64,000 nucleotides of DNA from DATBGO01 sp036558005 (GCA_036558005.1 DATBGO010000227.1:1-64000); one strand, 5' to 3'. Shown: positions 24,953-34,226, numbered from the stretch's first letter. The notes: a model not told the origin generated them from the sequence alone. Made by a program: numbers and translations.

Positions 24953-26127
24953 CGCGCCGCGCCCAGCCGCAGCCGCGGCAGCGTCACCGCCAGGGCCGTG
25001 GCGGCCGCCGCGGCGCCGGCCAGCAGGCCGAACGCGGCCGGGATGCCGTAATCGTCACCGACCCGGCCGAGCACCGGCGCGGCCAGCCCGCCGGTGCTCA
25101 CCGCCAGGCCCAGCAGCAGCCCGGAGGCCATCCCGAGGTGGCGCGGGATGAGTTCCTGGCCCATCGCCACCATGACGCTGTGCGGCGCGTACAGCCCCAG
25201 TCCCAGCGGGATCAGCAGCAGCCAGGCCGCCACCGGGCCCGGCGCCAGGCCGAGCACGCACAGGCTGGCCGCCAGCAGCCCGAGCCCGGCCACGATCACC
25301 GGCCGGGGCCCGTGGCTGTCGGCCAGCCGCCCGCCGATCAGCGACCCGGCGACCCCGCACAGCAGCAGCCCGGTCAGCGCCGCGCCGGCCGCGAACCTGC
25401 TCGCGTGCAGCCCGACGATCCACTCCAGCGGCACGAAGACGGTCAGCCCGTAGAACGCGACCGATCGGCCGGTCATCACCACCGCGAGCCGGGCGAACCG
25501 GCCCCAGGCGTCGCGCCGCCCTGGCCCGCTGGCCGCTTCGGCCCGCCCGGCCGCGGCTGTCTCCAGCCCGTTCAGCCGGCCGACCTGGGTAGCCAGCACC
25601 GCCGCCGTCGCCACCCCGGGTACCGCCAGCCAGGCGGTGCCGCGCAGGCTGTGCCCGGAGACCACGAGCACCAGCAGCACCGAGCCGGCCGCGAGCCCGA
25701 GCGCGCCGCCGACCGAGAACACGCTCATCGCGGCGCCCCGGCGGACCGGCGTGACCCGGTTGATCAGCCGCGCGCCGATCGGGTGATAGGTGGCCACGCC
25801 CAGCCCGCTGGCTGACAGCAGCCCGAACACCAGCCAGTACCGGCTGGTCAGGCCCGTCCCCGCGACGCCGAGGCTGGCCAGCAGCACCCCGGCGGGCAGC
25901 AGCCAGGCCGACCTGACCCGGTCGGCCAGGTGACCCAGGAGCGGCTGGGCCACGGTGGACACGATCGTCGTGCCGAGGATCAGCGAGCCGGCCGCGGCGT
26001 AGGAGTAGCGGTACTGCGTGACGAACAGCGCCACCAGCGGGCCGACGACGCCCTGGTTGACGTCGCCGACCAGGTGGCTCGCGGTGAGCAGGCCCACCGC
26101 GGCCCGGTCGAGCCTGTCGTCGCGCAT
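24949..26127 (-). CDS. MFS transporter
   Basis: A 392-aa protein with about 12 membrane helices. GHLADRVRSAWLLPAG between helices 2 and 3 is the MFS A-motif region, and IGGRLADSHGPRP is the matching motif in the second half. The layout resembles fosmidomycin-resistance/metabolite-efflux MFS proteins. It may import an alternative substrate of the pathway or export a product. Confidence 0.88.
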   Translation of the reverse strand: MRDDRLDRAAVGLLTASHLVGDVNQGVVGPLVALFVTQYRYSYAAAGSLILGTTIVSTVAQPLLGHLADRVRSAWLLPAGVLLASLGVAGTGLTSRYWLVFGLLSASGLGVATYHPIGARLINRVTPVRRGAAMSVFSVGGALGLAAGSVLLVLVVSGHSLRGTAWLAVPGVATAAVLATQVGRLNGLETAAAGRAEAASGPGRRDAWGRFARLAVVMTGRSVAFYGLTVFVPLEWIVGLHASRFAAGAALTGLLLCGVAGSLIGGRLADSHGPRPVIVAGLGLLAASLCVLGLAPGPVAAWLLLIPLGLGLYAPHSVMVAMGQELIPRHLGMASGLLLGLAVSTGGLAAPVLGRVGDDYGIPAAFGLLAGAAAAATALAVTLPRLRLGAAR

Positions 26128-26139
26128 CGGCCGTGCCGC

Positions 26140-26517
26140 CTAGCCCGCGAGCCTGAACTGCGGCAGCACCGACCAGGCGCCGTCGGTGGCCCTGGTCACC
26201 GCCATCCCGATCCGCGCGTCCAGCCGGCCGGGGCCGACGATCGTGGAGATCACTTCGGGGCCCTCGGCCAGCTCGATGTGCGCCATGACGATCGGCACGT
26301 ACGGCTCGTACCGCGCGTCGTGGGTGCGCCAGACGATGGCGCGCGAGGTGATCGTCCCGGTGCCCGAGCCGGTGAACCAGGTCATCTCGGCCAGGCAGCG
26401 GGCGCAGCAGACCCGGGGGAAGCCGGCGGTCCAGCCGCAGGCGGCGCACCGCTGCAGCGGGTACCCCTCGCCCCGCGCGGCCAGCGCGAGGAATTGCTCG
26501 TAGTGGCCGGGATTCAT
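26140..26517 (-). CDS. DUF35 zinc-ribbon/OB-fold protein
   Basis: A 125-aa protein with four zinc-ribbon cysteines in CAACGWTAGFPRVCCARCL (about residues 24-42) followed by an OB-fold. DUF35 proteins bind acyl-CoA and pair with thiolase-like partners; in steroid degradation such pairs act as aldolases. ATG 26517 overlaps the thiolase-like stop (ATGA), which supports a physical pair. Confidence 0.88.
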   Translation of the reverse strand: MNPGHYEQFLALAARGEGYPLQRCAACGWTAGFPRVCCARCLAEMTWFTGSGTGTITSRAIVWRTHDARYEPYVPIVMAHIELAEGPEVISTIVGPGRLDARIGMAVTRATDGAWSVLPQFRLAG

Positions 26518-27665
26518 GCCGCCCGCCGCAGGATCGTGCCCGCCGTGCACAGGCCCTTGCCGTAACTCACCATGCCGAACCCGGACACCAGCCCGGTGAC
26601 GGCGTCCGGCACCTGGCGGGCGCCCGCCTCGTGCTGCAGCTGGGTGATGCCCTCGACCAGGCCGATGCAGCCGCCGCCGGCCCCGCACTGCCCGCAGGAC
26701 AGCTGGCCGCCGCCGGTGTTGACCGGCAGGTCACCGCGGATGGAGATGTCGGTGTCCTCCAGGAACGGCCCGGCCCCGCCTGGCTTGCAGAAGCCGTAGC
26801 CTTCGAGCTGGATCGCGACCATGATCGGGTAGTCGTCGTACAGCTGCGCGAAGTCGACCTCGGACCGGCTGACCCCGGCGCCGGCGAACAGGCTGTCCGC
26901 GGCCAGCTCCCAGCCCGCGGGGAGCGAGGAGGCGTTGCCCGGATGCCCGTTGTGCACCTCTCGCATGGACAGCACCTCGACCACCGGCCGGCCCAGCGCC
27001 GCGGCGGTGTCCCGCGCGCAGATCAGCACCGCCTCGGCGCCTGAGCAGGGCATCACGCAGTCGAACAGCCTGATCGGCTCCGCGATCGGCCGGGCGGTGA
27101 GGTACTCCTGCATCGACAGCGGCTGCCGGAAGAGCGCGTTGTGGTTGAGCAGCGCGTGCTCGCGCTGGGTAACCGCGATCCTGCCTAGCTGCTCCCTGGT
27201 CGTGCCGTACCGGCTCGCGTGCTTGCTCTGGACCAGCGCGAAGATCCCGTTCGCGCCGCCGAACCCGTGCGGGGCGAGATGGTCGCGGATCGCCGGGGTG
27301 AAGCTGTCCAGCAGCGCGTCGTGGCTGGCGACCGAGAACACGTCCCCGGCCAGGATCAGCACGTTGCGCACCTGCCCGGCCCGGATCGCGTGCGCGGCGT
27401 GGCCGAGCGCGATCACGCTCGACGCCCCGCCGAAGGCGCCCTGCTCGGCCCAGCTCAGCCGGATGCCGAAATGCTCGGCCAGGGTGACCACGTTGCCGGG
27501 CGGGTAGCCGAACGAGGCCAGCGCCAGCCCGTCCACGTCCCTGCTGTCCAGGCCGGCCCGGTCCAGGCAGGCCCGCGCGGCCTGCCACAGGTGCCAGCCG
27601 AGCTCGCGCTCGGGCCGCTTGGAGTAGGTGCTGGACCCGTAGGAGACGACCGCCGGCTCGGCCAT
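26514..27665 (-). CDS. Thiolase-like protein lacking catalytic Cys and GHP His
   Basis: A 383-aa protein of the SCP2/lipid-transfer thiolase-like family. The position of the nucleophilic Cys reads GAFGGASSV (around residues 77-84), with Gly instead of Cys. The usual C-terminal GHPxGASG reads GQCGAGGG, so the catalytic His is also absent. NTGGGQLS is conserved. With the DUF35 partner this resembles Ltp2-type acyl-CoA retro-aldolases rather than true thiolases. It overlaps the CoA-transferase stop as TGATG. Confidence 0.82.
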   Translation of the reverse strand: MAEPAVVSYGSSTYSKRPERELGWHLWQAARACLDRAGLDSRDVDGLALASFGYPPGNVVTLAEHFGIRLSWAEQGAFGGASSVIALGHAAHAIRAGQVRNVLILAGDVFSVASHDALLDSFTPAIRDHLAPHGFGGANGIFALVQSKHASRYGTTREQLGRIAVTQREHALLNHNALFRQPLSMQEYLTARPIAEPIRLFDCVMPCSGAEAVLICARDTAAALGRPVVEVLSMREVHNGHPGNASSLPAGWELAADSLFAGAGVSRSEVDFAQLYDDYPIMVAIQLEGYGFCKPGGAGPFLEDTDISIRGDLPVNTGGGQLSCGQCGAGGGCIGLVEGITQLQHEAGARQVPDAVTGLVSGFGMVSYGKGLCTAGTILRRAA

Positions 27666-28870
27666 CAGACCGCCCCCTCGGCCCGGGCGGCGGCCAGCTC
27701 GTCGTCGGTCAGCCCGAGCAGGCCCTGGAGCACCTCAGTGTTGTGCTGGCCCAGGTCGCCGCCTGACCACCGGACCCGGCCCGGGCCGCGGGAGAACAGC
27801 GGGAAGACCGCGGGCATCTTCAGCGGGCCGACATCGGCGTCCGCGACCTCCACGATGTCGTCCCTGGCCTGGTAGTGCGGGTCGGCGAAGATGTCCTTGA
27901 CGGTGTAGATCCGGCCGGCGATGACGTCGTGCTCCTCGAACACCTTGAGCACCTCATCGACCGGCCGCTGCCTGATCCAGTCGGCGATGATCTCATCGAG
28001 CTCCGCGTCGTTGGCGATCCGGCTCGCGTTGTCCCTGAACCGCGGGTCGGCGGGCAGCTCAGGCCGGCCGACCGCCCGGGCCAGCCGGGCGAAGGTGCGG
28101 TCTGAGCTGGCCGAGATGGTGATCCACTCGTCCTCGTCGGCGGTCTGGTAGGCGTTGCGCGGTGAGTCCTCCTCCAGCCGGTTACCGCGCCGTCCCTTCA
28201 CCAGGCCGAGCTGGTCGTAGCCGACGACCTGGCTCTCGGCCAGCCGGAACAGCGGCTCGTACAGGCTGACATCGATCTCCTGGCCGGCGCCGCTGCCGGT
28301 GACGTCGCGCTCGTAGATCGCCGACAGCAGGCCGATCACGCCGAAGATCGCGGCCAGCGCGTCGGCCAGCGGGAACGCCGACAGCGTCGGCGGCCGGTCC
28401 GGGAAGCCGGTGAACGACGGGATGCCGGAGATGCCCTCGGCGACCGTCCCGTAGCCGGGCCTGCGCGAGTACGGGCCGGTCTGCCCGTAGCCGCTGACGT
28501 GCACCAGGATCAGCCGCGGGTTCACCTTGGCCAGCTCGGCGTAGGACAGCCCCCAGCGGGCGAAGGTGCCGGGCCGGAAGTTCTCGATCACCACGTCAGC
28601 GGTGCGCACCAGCCGCAGGAACAGCTTCCGGCCGGTCGCGGCGGCCAGGTCCAGGGTGACCAGCCGCTTGTTCCTGGCGGTGACCTTCCACCACAGCGAC
28701 CGGCCGTCCTTCATCGGTGACCATTCCCGCATCGGGTCGCCGGCCCCTGGCTTCTCCACCTTGATGACGTCAGCCCCGAGGTCGGCCAGCAGCGTGCCGC
28801 CGAACGGGCCGGCCACCATCGTGCCGGCGTCGATAACCTTCAGGCCGTCCAGGACCATTCGCTCGCTCAT
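27665..28870 (-). CDS. Class III (CaiB/BaiF) CoA-transferase
   Basis: A 401-aa protein. The family start LKVIDAGTMVAGPFGGTLLADLGADVIKVEKPGAGDPMREW is clear. A likely catalytic Asp is in FPLADALAA near residue 175, and the C-terminal LLGLTDDELAAARAEG matches many homologues. It moves CoA from one organic acid to another without ATP. In this operon it would activate an acid released by the amidase for the thiolase-like/DUF35 step. It overlaps the neighbouring genes at both ends. Confidence 0.92.
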   Translation of the reverse strand: MSERMVLDGLKVIDAGTMVAGPFGGTLLADLGADVIKVEKPGAGDPMREWSPMKDGRSLWWKVTARNKRLVTLDLAAATGRKLFLRLVRTADVVIENFRPGTFARWGLSYAELAKVNPRLILVHVSGYGQTGPYSRRPGYGTVAEGISGIPSFTGFPDRPPTLSAFPLADALAAIFGVIGLLSAIYERDVTGSGAGQEIDVSLYEPLFRLAESQVVGYDQLGLVKGRRGNRLEEDSPRNAYQTADEDEWITISASSDRTFARLARAVGRPELPADPRFRDNASRIANDAELDEIIADWIRQRPVDEVLKVFEEHDVIAGRIYTVKDIFADPHYQARDDIVEVADADVGPLKMPAVFPLFSRGPGRVRWSGGDLGQHNTEVLQGLLGLTDDELAAARAEGAV

Positions 28871-29556
28871 CAGACCTCCGCCCGCCCGGTCAGGGCGGCT
28901 AGCACCTCATCGGCCGGCAGCACGGCGCCGAAGAGCCGGCTGAACTGTTCCAGTGTGGCGTCGTGGTAGTCCGGCGCGTCCTCGGCCACCGCGTCCTCGA
29001 CGATCACGCACCGGTAGCCGCGGTCGGCCGCGTCCCTGGCGGTCAGGTCGACGCACTGGCTGGTCGAGACGCCGGCGAAGACCAGCACGGCGACCCCGAG
29101 GTTGCGCAGCAGCGCGTCGATGCCCGAGGAGGTGAAGGCGCTGGCGGACAGCTTGGTGACGACCGGCTCGCCGGGCAGCGGCACCACCTCGTCCAGGAAC
29201 TCATACTCGCGCGCACCCTGGATGTTGCCGAACTCCTGCTCCAGCGACCTGATGTGCGGGACCAGGTCGCCGCAGCCAGCCGCCTGCGAGCCGAGCCGGA
29301 CGAACACCCGCGGCAGCCCGTGCTGCCGGAACGCGGTCAGCAGCCGGGCGGTGTTGGGCACGACCAGCTGCTCGATCCTGGTGAACCGGTAGTCGCCCTC
29401 TGCGGCCCGGCCGTGCTCGCTGAGCCACCGGCCGAACCCGGTGCTCCGGCACGCGCTGGCGTACTGCAGGTCGATGACCACCAGCGCTACCGCGGTGCCG
29501 GTCAGCGGGACGCCGATGGTGTGCTCCCGCACCGCATCGGGGCCGGCGCCGGTCAC
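28870..29556 (-). CDS. Isochorismatase-family amidohydrolase
   Basis: A 228-aa cysteine hydrolase. The catalytic triad is visible: Asp in ALVVIDLQY (about residue 28), Lys in VVTKLSASAF (about 130) and Cys in GVSTSQCVD (about 165). Relatives include N-carbamoylsarcosine amidase, nicotinamidase and ureidoacrylate hydrolase. Following a hydantoinase in an operon, hydrolysis of an N-carbamoyl or amide product is the simplest role. ATG 29556 overlaps the hydantoinase stop. Confidence 0.9.
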   Translation of the reverse strand: MTGAGPDAVREHTIGVPLTGTAVALVVIDLQYASACRSTGFGRWLSEHGRAAEGDYRFTRIEQLVVPNTARLLTAFRQHGLPRVFVRLGSQAAGCGDLVPHIRSLEQEFGNIQGAREYEFLDEVVPLPGEPVVTKLSASAFTSSGIDALLRNLGVAVLVFAGVSTSQCVDLTARDAADRGYRCVIVEDAVAEDAPDYHDATLEQFSRLFGAVLPADEVLAALTGRAEV

Positions 29557-30962
29557 GGCTCAGTCGGGGACCCGGCCGCGATGAACTGCCCCGTCCCTTC
29601 CGGGCCAACCCATTTCCTGTCCTCGACCAGCACCTGGCCGCGCAGGATCGTCGTCACCGGGTAGCCGTCGCACCGCCAGCCGTCCCACACGCTGTAGTCG
29701 CAGTCGGCGTGCAGCTCGTCCTGGCGGATGTCGTAGGTCAGCCCAGGGTCCATCAGCACGATGTCGGCGTCGCTGCCGGGCAGGATCGCGCCCTTGCGCG
29801 GGAACAGGCCGAAGATCTTGGCCGGCCCTTCGGCGGTGACGTCGACGAACTTGTTGACCGACACCTTGCCCCGCCGCACGCCCTCGGAGTAGAAGACGCC
29901 CATCCGGGTCTCGATGCCGTTGTGCCCGCCGGTCACGTTGTCGACCTGCTCGCCGGCCATCTTGTCGGCCCGGGGCAGGGTGAAGTCGTCGGAGGACAGC
30001 GAGTGCACGATGCCCTCCTGCAGCGCGGCCCACAGCGCCTGCTGGTCGCGCTGGCCCTTCAGGCCCGGATAGGTGTGATAGAGCTGCCCGTCCTCGCGCG
30101 CGTAGTAGTCGGAGGTGAAGGTCAGGTAGTTGTGCAGCGCCTCGCCGAACACCGGCTCGCGCCTGCCCTGGGCCTGGGCGACCGCCTCCACGCCCTCATG
30201 CGAGGTGATGTGGCAGACATACAGCGGCGAGCCGGACCGGCGCGACAGCAGCAGCACCCGGCTGATCGCCGCCTCCTCGGTCAGGCCGGTCCTGGCCAGC
30301 GCGATGTTGCCGGCCTGCTGCCTGCCTTCGTGGTAGAGGCAGTGAATGTTGTAGTTGATGATCGAGTCGTCCTCGCAGTGCACCATGACGACCGCGCCGA
30401 GCCTGGCGGCCCGCGTCATCACCCCCCAGATGCGGCCGTCATCGGAGTACAGCGACCCGCCGGTGACCGGGTCGTCGGCGGCCGAGAACGCGGTGAACAT
30501 CTTGAACGAGGTGATGCCCTCGGCGAAGGCGTCGTTCATCTCGTCCATCACCGTCACGGTGCTGCGCCCGGTGATCATCGCGTGCAGCGCGTAGTCCACG
30601 TGCGGCCGGTCCCCGGCGATCTCCTGCCGCTTGTCCTCGATGGCCGCCAGCAGGCTGCCCTCGCCGTTCTGCTTGGCGAAGTCGATGAACGTGGTGGTGC
30701 CGCCGAAGGCCGCCGCCCTGGTGCCCGGGTTCGCCGACTGCGCGGTCATCACCGGCGACAGCGGCAGGTTGAAGTGCACGTGCGCGTCCACCCCGCCGGG
30801 GATCACGTACTTGCCGCTGGCGTCGATCGTGCGGGCGGCCTCCTGGGTCACCGACCCCGGGCTGGCCAGCAGGACGATCTTGCCGTCCCGCACGCCGATG
30901 TCCCACCGCTGCGTCGTGTCCGCCGAGACCACCTCGCCGCCGGTGATCAGCAGGTCCAGCAT
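29553..30962 (-). CDS. Dihydropyrimidinase / hydantoinase
   Basis: A 469-aa cyclic amidohydrolase. All expected metal ligands are visible: HVH in VDAHVHF (about residue 60), the carboxylated Lys in SFKMFT (about 155), His in VMVHCEDD, His in CHITS and Asp in LSSDDFTLP (about 320). The enzyme opens cyclic ureides or imides such as dihydrouracil or hydantoin. It is the second gene after the permease, separated by about 130 bp with two GC-rich hairpins. Confidence 0.93.
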   Translation of the reverse strand: MLDLLITGGEVVSADTTQRWDIGVRDGKIVLLASPGSVTQEAARTIDASGKYVIPGGVDAHVHFNLPLSPVMTAQSANPGTRAAAFGGTTTFIDFAKQNGEGSLLAAIEDKRQEIAGDRPHVDYALHAMITGRSTVTVMDEMNDAFAEGITSFKMFTAFSAADDPVTGGSLYSDDGRIWGVMTRAARLGAVVMVHCEDDSIINYNIHCLYHEGRQQAGNIALARTGLTEEAAISRVLLLSRRSGSPLYVCHITSHEGVEAVAQAQGRREPVFGEALHNYLTFTSDYYAREDGQLYHTYPGLKGQRDQQALWAALQEGIVHSLSSDDFTLPRADKMAGEQVDNVTGGHNGIETRMGVFYSEGVRRGKVSVNKFVDVTAEGPAKIFGLFPRKGAILPGSDADIVLMDPGLTYDIRQDELHADCDYSVWDGWRCDGYPVTTILRGQVLVEDRKWVGPEGTGQFIAAGSPTEP

Positions 30963-31021
30963 GTCGTTGCCTCCGTTCTGGGTCGGTGCGCGCCACCGGG
31001 CCGGGTGGCCGCCGGGCCGCA

Positions 31022-31073
31022 GGCCGCCCGCGGGCGGCCGCCACCGAGCCGGCCGCGCCCCGGCTCGGTGGCG
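31022..31073 (-). terminator. Paired hairpins between permease and hydantoinase genes
   Basis: 31022-31039 is a perfect 18-bp palindrome (GGCCGCCCG/CGGGCGGCC). 31039-31052 pairs perfectly with 31060-31073 (14-bp stem, 7-nt loop). Both follow the permease stop in the direction of transcription, so they may attenuate or protect the message. Without them, this gap holds no gene. Confidence 0.6.
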
Positions 31074-31092
31074 ATCGCCAGCGCGGACGGAG

Positions 31093-32595
31093 CTACGAGA
31101 CGGTCACCACGCCCTCGCTCTGGCTGCCGGACACGGTGGCGACGTCGACGACCGCGCCGGGCGCGTACCGGCCGGCCGCCTGGCGCGCGGGCTTGCTGAA
31201 GCCGAGCAGGCTCTGCAGGTCGCGGCCGCGGAGGGCCCGGGCGACGCCGACCAGGGCCAGGTAGCCGATCCCGCCCAGGGCCCATGCCTCCGGCGGGACC
31301 AGGCCCAGGTTGGCCTGCGGTGCCCCGCCGGGCAGCAGGCCGGAGGCCCAGGCGCCGAGCCCGACCGCCACCAGCAGGGCGATGATCGCCGGCCAGTTGG
31401 CGTTCCCGGTCTCATGCCACTCCGGCACCGCGTCCAGCGGCCTGGAGATGCGGTACAGCCGCGGGACGACGAAGTGGTCGATGGCCATGATGATCGTCGC
31501 GGTCGGGACGCCGATCGCGGTGAACCCGGCCACCCGCTCGAACCCGCTGGTGATGACGTAGGGCACGATCCAGGCCGACAGCCCGCCGAGTGCCGCCGCG
31601 ATCAGGCAGGTGTACTGCCGCTTCCACCGGCTGAACCCGCCGAGCAGGTTCTGCATCGCGTTGGTCACCACGTAGTAGTTGCCGTCGTTGACCGAGACCT
31701 GCCCGAGCACCAGCACGATGACCGCCAGCCACAGCGCCCCGAACAGCGAGTAGCTCGTGATCGTCCGCACCGCGGGGCCGAAGTCGGCGGTCCCGGCGAT
31801 CTGGCCCATGACCCAGCCGCCGACGCCGCTGAGGACGAAACCGAAGATCAGCGAGAACGCGTAAATGGCGCCGGCTGTCCAGAACCTGGGCCGGGCGAAC
31901 CGGAAGAAGTCAGGCTCCTCGCCCCACATCACGAACCCGATGACCAGGGTCATGGCCGGGAAGAAGCCCATCGGCACGACCGCCTTGGGGTGCGCCGCGA
32001 GCACCGCCGAGCCCTCGGTGCTGAACGCCTTGATCACCAGGAAGCACAGCCACAGGGTCATGATCGGCGTCACCACGTACCTGGCGAAGTTGGTGATGCC
32101 GGTGAAGCCGAGGAAGTTGTTCGTGATCATCAGCACGGTGAGGATCACGCCGATCAGCAGCACGTGGCCCCAGCCGTACATGCCGCTGAGGATCTGCACG
32201 GTCAGGTTGCCCTGGAAGCCCGCCCAGCCGATCTGTGTCAGCACGATGATCGCGGACACGATGATCGACCCGGACACCCCGAAGACCGACCTGGTCAGCA
32301 GCGAGTGGGTCTGCCCGGTCCGGGAGCCGAGGTAGGCCGCGCACATCCCGTACGCCCAGTACACCGCGGTGCCGAGCAAGATGATGAAAACCGTCTTGCC
32401 GAGGGTGAAGCCCGCCTCATTCAGCGAGAACCCCATGAACACATAGGAGAAGCCGGCCCAGAACGTCATCATCAGCGCCTGCAGGTGCCAGGTCGGGCGG
32501 CGCTTGGTGAGCGGGACCACCTCGGTCGTGTAGTCGTGGGTGATGGCTTCTTCCAGCGTCTCGCCGGTCACCGGGGCGTTATTGATTGCCTCCAC
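31093..32595 (-). CDS. NCS1-type cytosine/purine/hydantoin permease
   Basis: A 500-aa membrane protein with about 12 helices. Family regions include TWHLQALMMTFWAGFSYVFMGFSL, AYLGSRTGQTHSLLTRSVFG and TQIGWAGFQGN. NCS1 carriers import nucleobases, hydantoins or allantoin with H+ or Na+. GTG 32595 is chosen because GGAGGAG precedes it; the 52 upstream codons cover the promoter. As the first gene it defines the pathway entry: import of a cyclic ureide for the downstream hydantoinase. Confidence 0.9.
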   Translation of the reverse strand: MEAINNAPVTGETLEEAITHDYTTEVVPLTKRRPTWHLQALMMTFWAGFSYVFMGFSLNEAGFTLGKTVFIILLGTAVYWAYGMCAAYLGSRTGQTHSLLTRSVFGVSGSIIVSAIIVLTQIGWAGFQGNLTVQILSGMYGWGHVLLIGVILTVLMITNNFLGFTGITNFARYVVTPIMTLWLCFLVIKAFSTEGSAVLAAHPKAVVPMGFFPAMTLVIGFVMWGEEPDFFRFARPRFWTAGAIYAFSLIFGFVLSGVGGWVMGQIAGTADFGPAVRTITSYSLFGALWLAVIVLVLGQVSVNDGNYYVVTNAMQNLLGGFSRWKRQYTCLIAAALGGLSAWIVPYVITSGFERVAGFTAIGVPTATIIMAIDHFVVPRLYRISRPLDAVPEWHETGNANWPAIIALLVAVGLGAWASGLLPGGAPQANLGLVPPEAWALGGIGYLALVGVARALRGRDLQSLLGFSKPARQAAGRYAPGAVVDVATVSGSQSEGVVTVS

Positions 32596-32679
32596 GCAAG
32601 ACTCCTCCCTCGCCTGAGGCAGGGCCGGTCCGCCACGGAAGGCGGGTACCGAAGCCACCTTCTTGTCCGCGATCGTCAC

Positions 32680-32709
32680 AGTATGAGCAGGCCCGGAATC
32701 ACGTGTCAA
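32680..32709 (-). promoter_or_regulatory. Predicted promoter of the ureide operon
   Basis: On the minus strand, TTGACA (32709-32704), an 18-nt spacer and CATACT (32685-32680) lie about 80 bp before the permease start. The -35 is followed directly by CGTG. No palindrome shared with the peptide locus is present, so control is probably separate, possibly by the operon's RpiR protein. Confidence 0.55.
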
Positions 32710-32768
32710 TAGATAGATGCAAATAGCCGAAAGGCGCAACGCTGATTGCATTGACTAGGCTGGCCCGC

Positions 32769-33506
32769 ATGGCAACGCGGCTGGTGCATCTCGCGATCGA
32801 CACGCCCGACCCGGCCGGACTGGCGCGGTTCTGGTCCGCCGCGCTGGACTGGCCGGTCGCCGAGGCAGACCCCGACGAGGTGGTCATCTGGCCGGCCGGC
32901 TACCAGTACCCGGACCCGGTCGCGCTGCCGCTGGTGTTCCTGCGGGTACCCGAGCCCAAGACGGCCAAGAACCGGATCCACCTCGACCTGCCGTCCGCAT
33001 CGGCCGACGACCAGCTGGCGAAGGTGGGCCGGCTGCGCGATCTGGGCGCGGTCCCGGCCGACGTGGGCCAGGGCGAGGTGCCGTGGGTGGTGCTGGCCGA
33101 CCCGCAGGGCAATGAGTTCTGCGTGCTGGAGCCGCGCCCGGTCTACCGCGACACCGGGCCGGTCGCCGCGGTGGTGGCCGACAGCACCGACCCGGTGGCG
33201 GCCGCCGGGTTCTGGACCCAGGCCGCCGGCTGGGCCGTGCACTCCGCCAGCCCGCAGTTCGCCGCGCTGCGCTCTCCCGGCGAGGTCGGGCCTTACCTGG
33301 AATTCTTGCGCGTCCCTGAGGCCAAGACGGTGAAGAACCGGGTCCACCTCGACCTGCGGCCGCAGGCCGCCGACGACCAGCTGGCCGAGGTGGCCAGGCT
33401 GACCGAGGCCGGCGCGGTGCCTGCCGACGTCGGCCAGCGGGACGTGACCTGGGTGGTGCTCGCCGACCCCGAGGGCGGCGAGTTCTGCGTGCTGACGCCG
33501 CTATAG
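32769..33506 (+). CDS. Two-domain VOC (glyoxalase-like) protein
   Basis: A 245-aa protein built from two similar glyoxalase-like domains. Each starts with an HLAIDTPDPAGLARFWSAAL-like strand-helix and ends in WVVLADP-G-EFCVL. The FLRVPE-KT-KNR-HLDL block occurs in both halves, showing an internal duplication. VOC proteins bind a metal or a small ligand, for example in antibiotic sequestration or isomerisation. The substrate cannot be told. ATG 32769 is used. It is divergent from the permease gene. Confidence 0.88.
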   Translation: MATRLVHLAIDTPDPAGLARFWSAALDWPVAEADPDEVVIWPAGYQYPDPVALPLVFLRVPEPKTAKNRIHLDLPSASADDQLAKVGRLRDLGAVPADVGQGEVPWVVLADPQGNEFCVLEPRPVYRDTGPVAAVVADSTDPVAAAGFWTQAAGWAVHSASPQFAALRSPGEVGPYLEFLRVPEAKTVKNRVHLDLRPQAADDQLAEVARLTEAGAVPADVGQRDVTWVVLADPEGGEFCVLTPL

Positions 33507-33598
33507 ACCGGAATGGCTGCCCGGAATGCGGGTAAAGGACATTCCTGAGCGTTTTCACGACGATCAGCTGCGGACACAGACATAAAGGAGTCCCCGGT

Positions 33599-34096
33599 AT
33601 GCGGTATGCGGTGCGAGAGAAGCTCTTTTCGATCGGCGGCGACTTCTGGATCACCGACCAGGACCACAACAAGGTGCTGCTGGTGGACGGCAAGGCGCTG
33701 TCGATGCGGGAGCGGCTGGAGCTGAAGGACGCCGACGGCAACATCGTCGCGACCGTGCGCAAGAAGCTGATGGCGATGCGCGAGACCATGCAGATCGACC
33801 GGGACGGCGATCACGCCGCGACCGTGCGCAAGGAGCTGTTCTCGCCGCTGCGGCACCGGTCGGTCATCGACCTGGCTGACGGCGGCCAGCTGGAGGCCAG
33901 CGGCGACATCCTGGCCAAGGAGTTCGAGATCAGCGACGGCAGCAGGGCGCTGGCCAGGATCTCCAGGGCCTGGTTCCGGCTGCGCGACACCTACGGGGTG
34001 GACGTGGCGCCCGGCGAGGACGACGTCCTGATGCTGGCGGTGGCCGTCGCGCTGGACCGGATCCACCGCGACGAGGAGGCGCGGCGCGACCGCTGA
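33599..34096 (+). CDS. LURP-one-related family protein
   Basis: A 165-aa protein with the LURP-one (tubby-like barrel) pattern: MRYAVREKLFSIGGDFWITDQDHNKVLLVDGKAL at the N-terminus and repeated short strands, two with the VRK (ATVRKKL, ATVRKEL) sequence. AAAGGAG precedes the ATG. Bacterial members are small beta-barrels around a central helix with unknown function, possibly membrane-associated. Confidence 0.85.
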   Translation: MRYAVREKLFSIGGDFWITDQDHNKVLLVDGKALSMRERLELKDADGNIVATVRKKLMAMRETMQIDRDGDHAATVRKELFSPLRHRSVIDLADGGQLEASGDILAKEFEISDGSRALARISRAWFRLRDTYGVDVAPGEDDVLMLAVAVALDRIHRDEEARRDR

Positions 34097-34226
34097 GGCT
34101 GGATTCCATAGAAGCGTCGTGGTCGTTGGCCAGTAAATAGCGCTGAGAAGCCACCACGGTCTCAGGAAACGGCCTCAGCGGCGGGCCAGTGCCGGGGCAT
34201 CCGGCGCGGCAGCGTGCAACGGCTGG

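Noticed and set aside
32690..32730. A fourth copy of the TCTATCG operator near the NCS1 permease promoter
   Set aside because: ATCTATCTATTG shows only a partial half site and no matching second arm.
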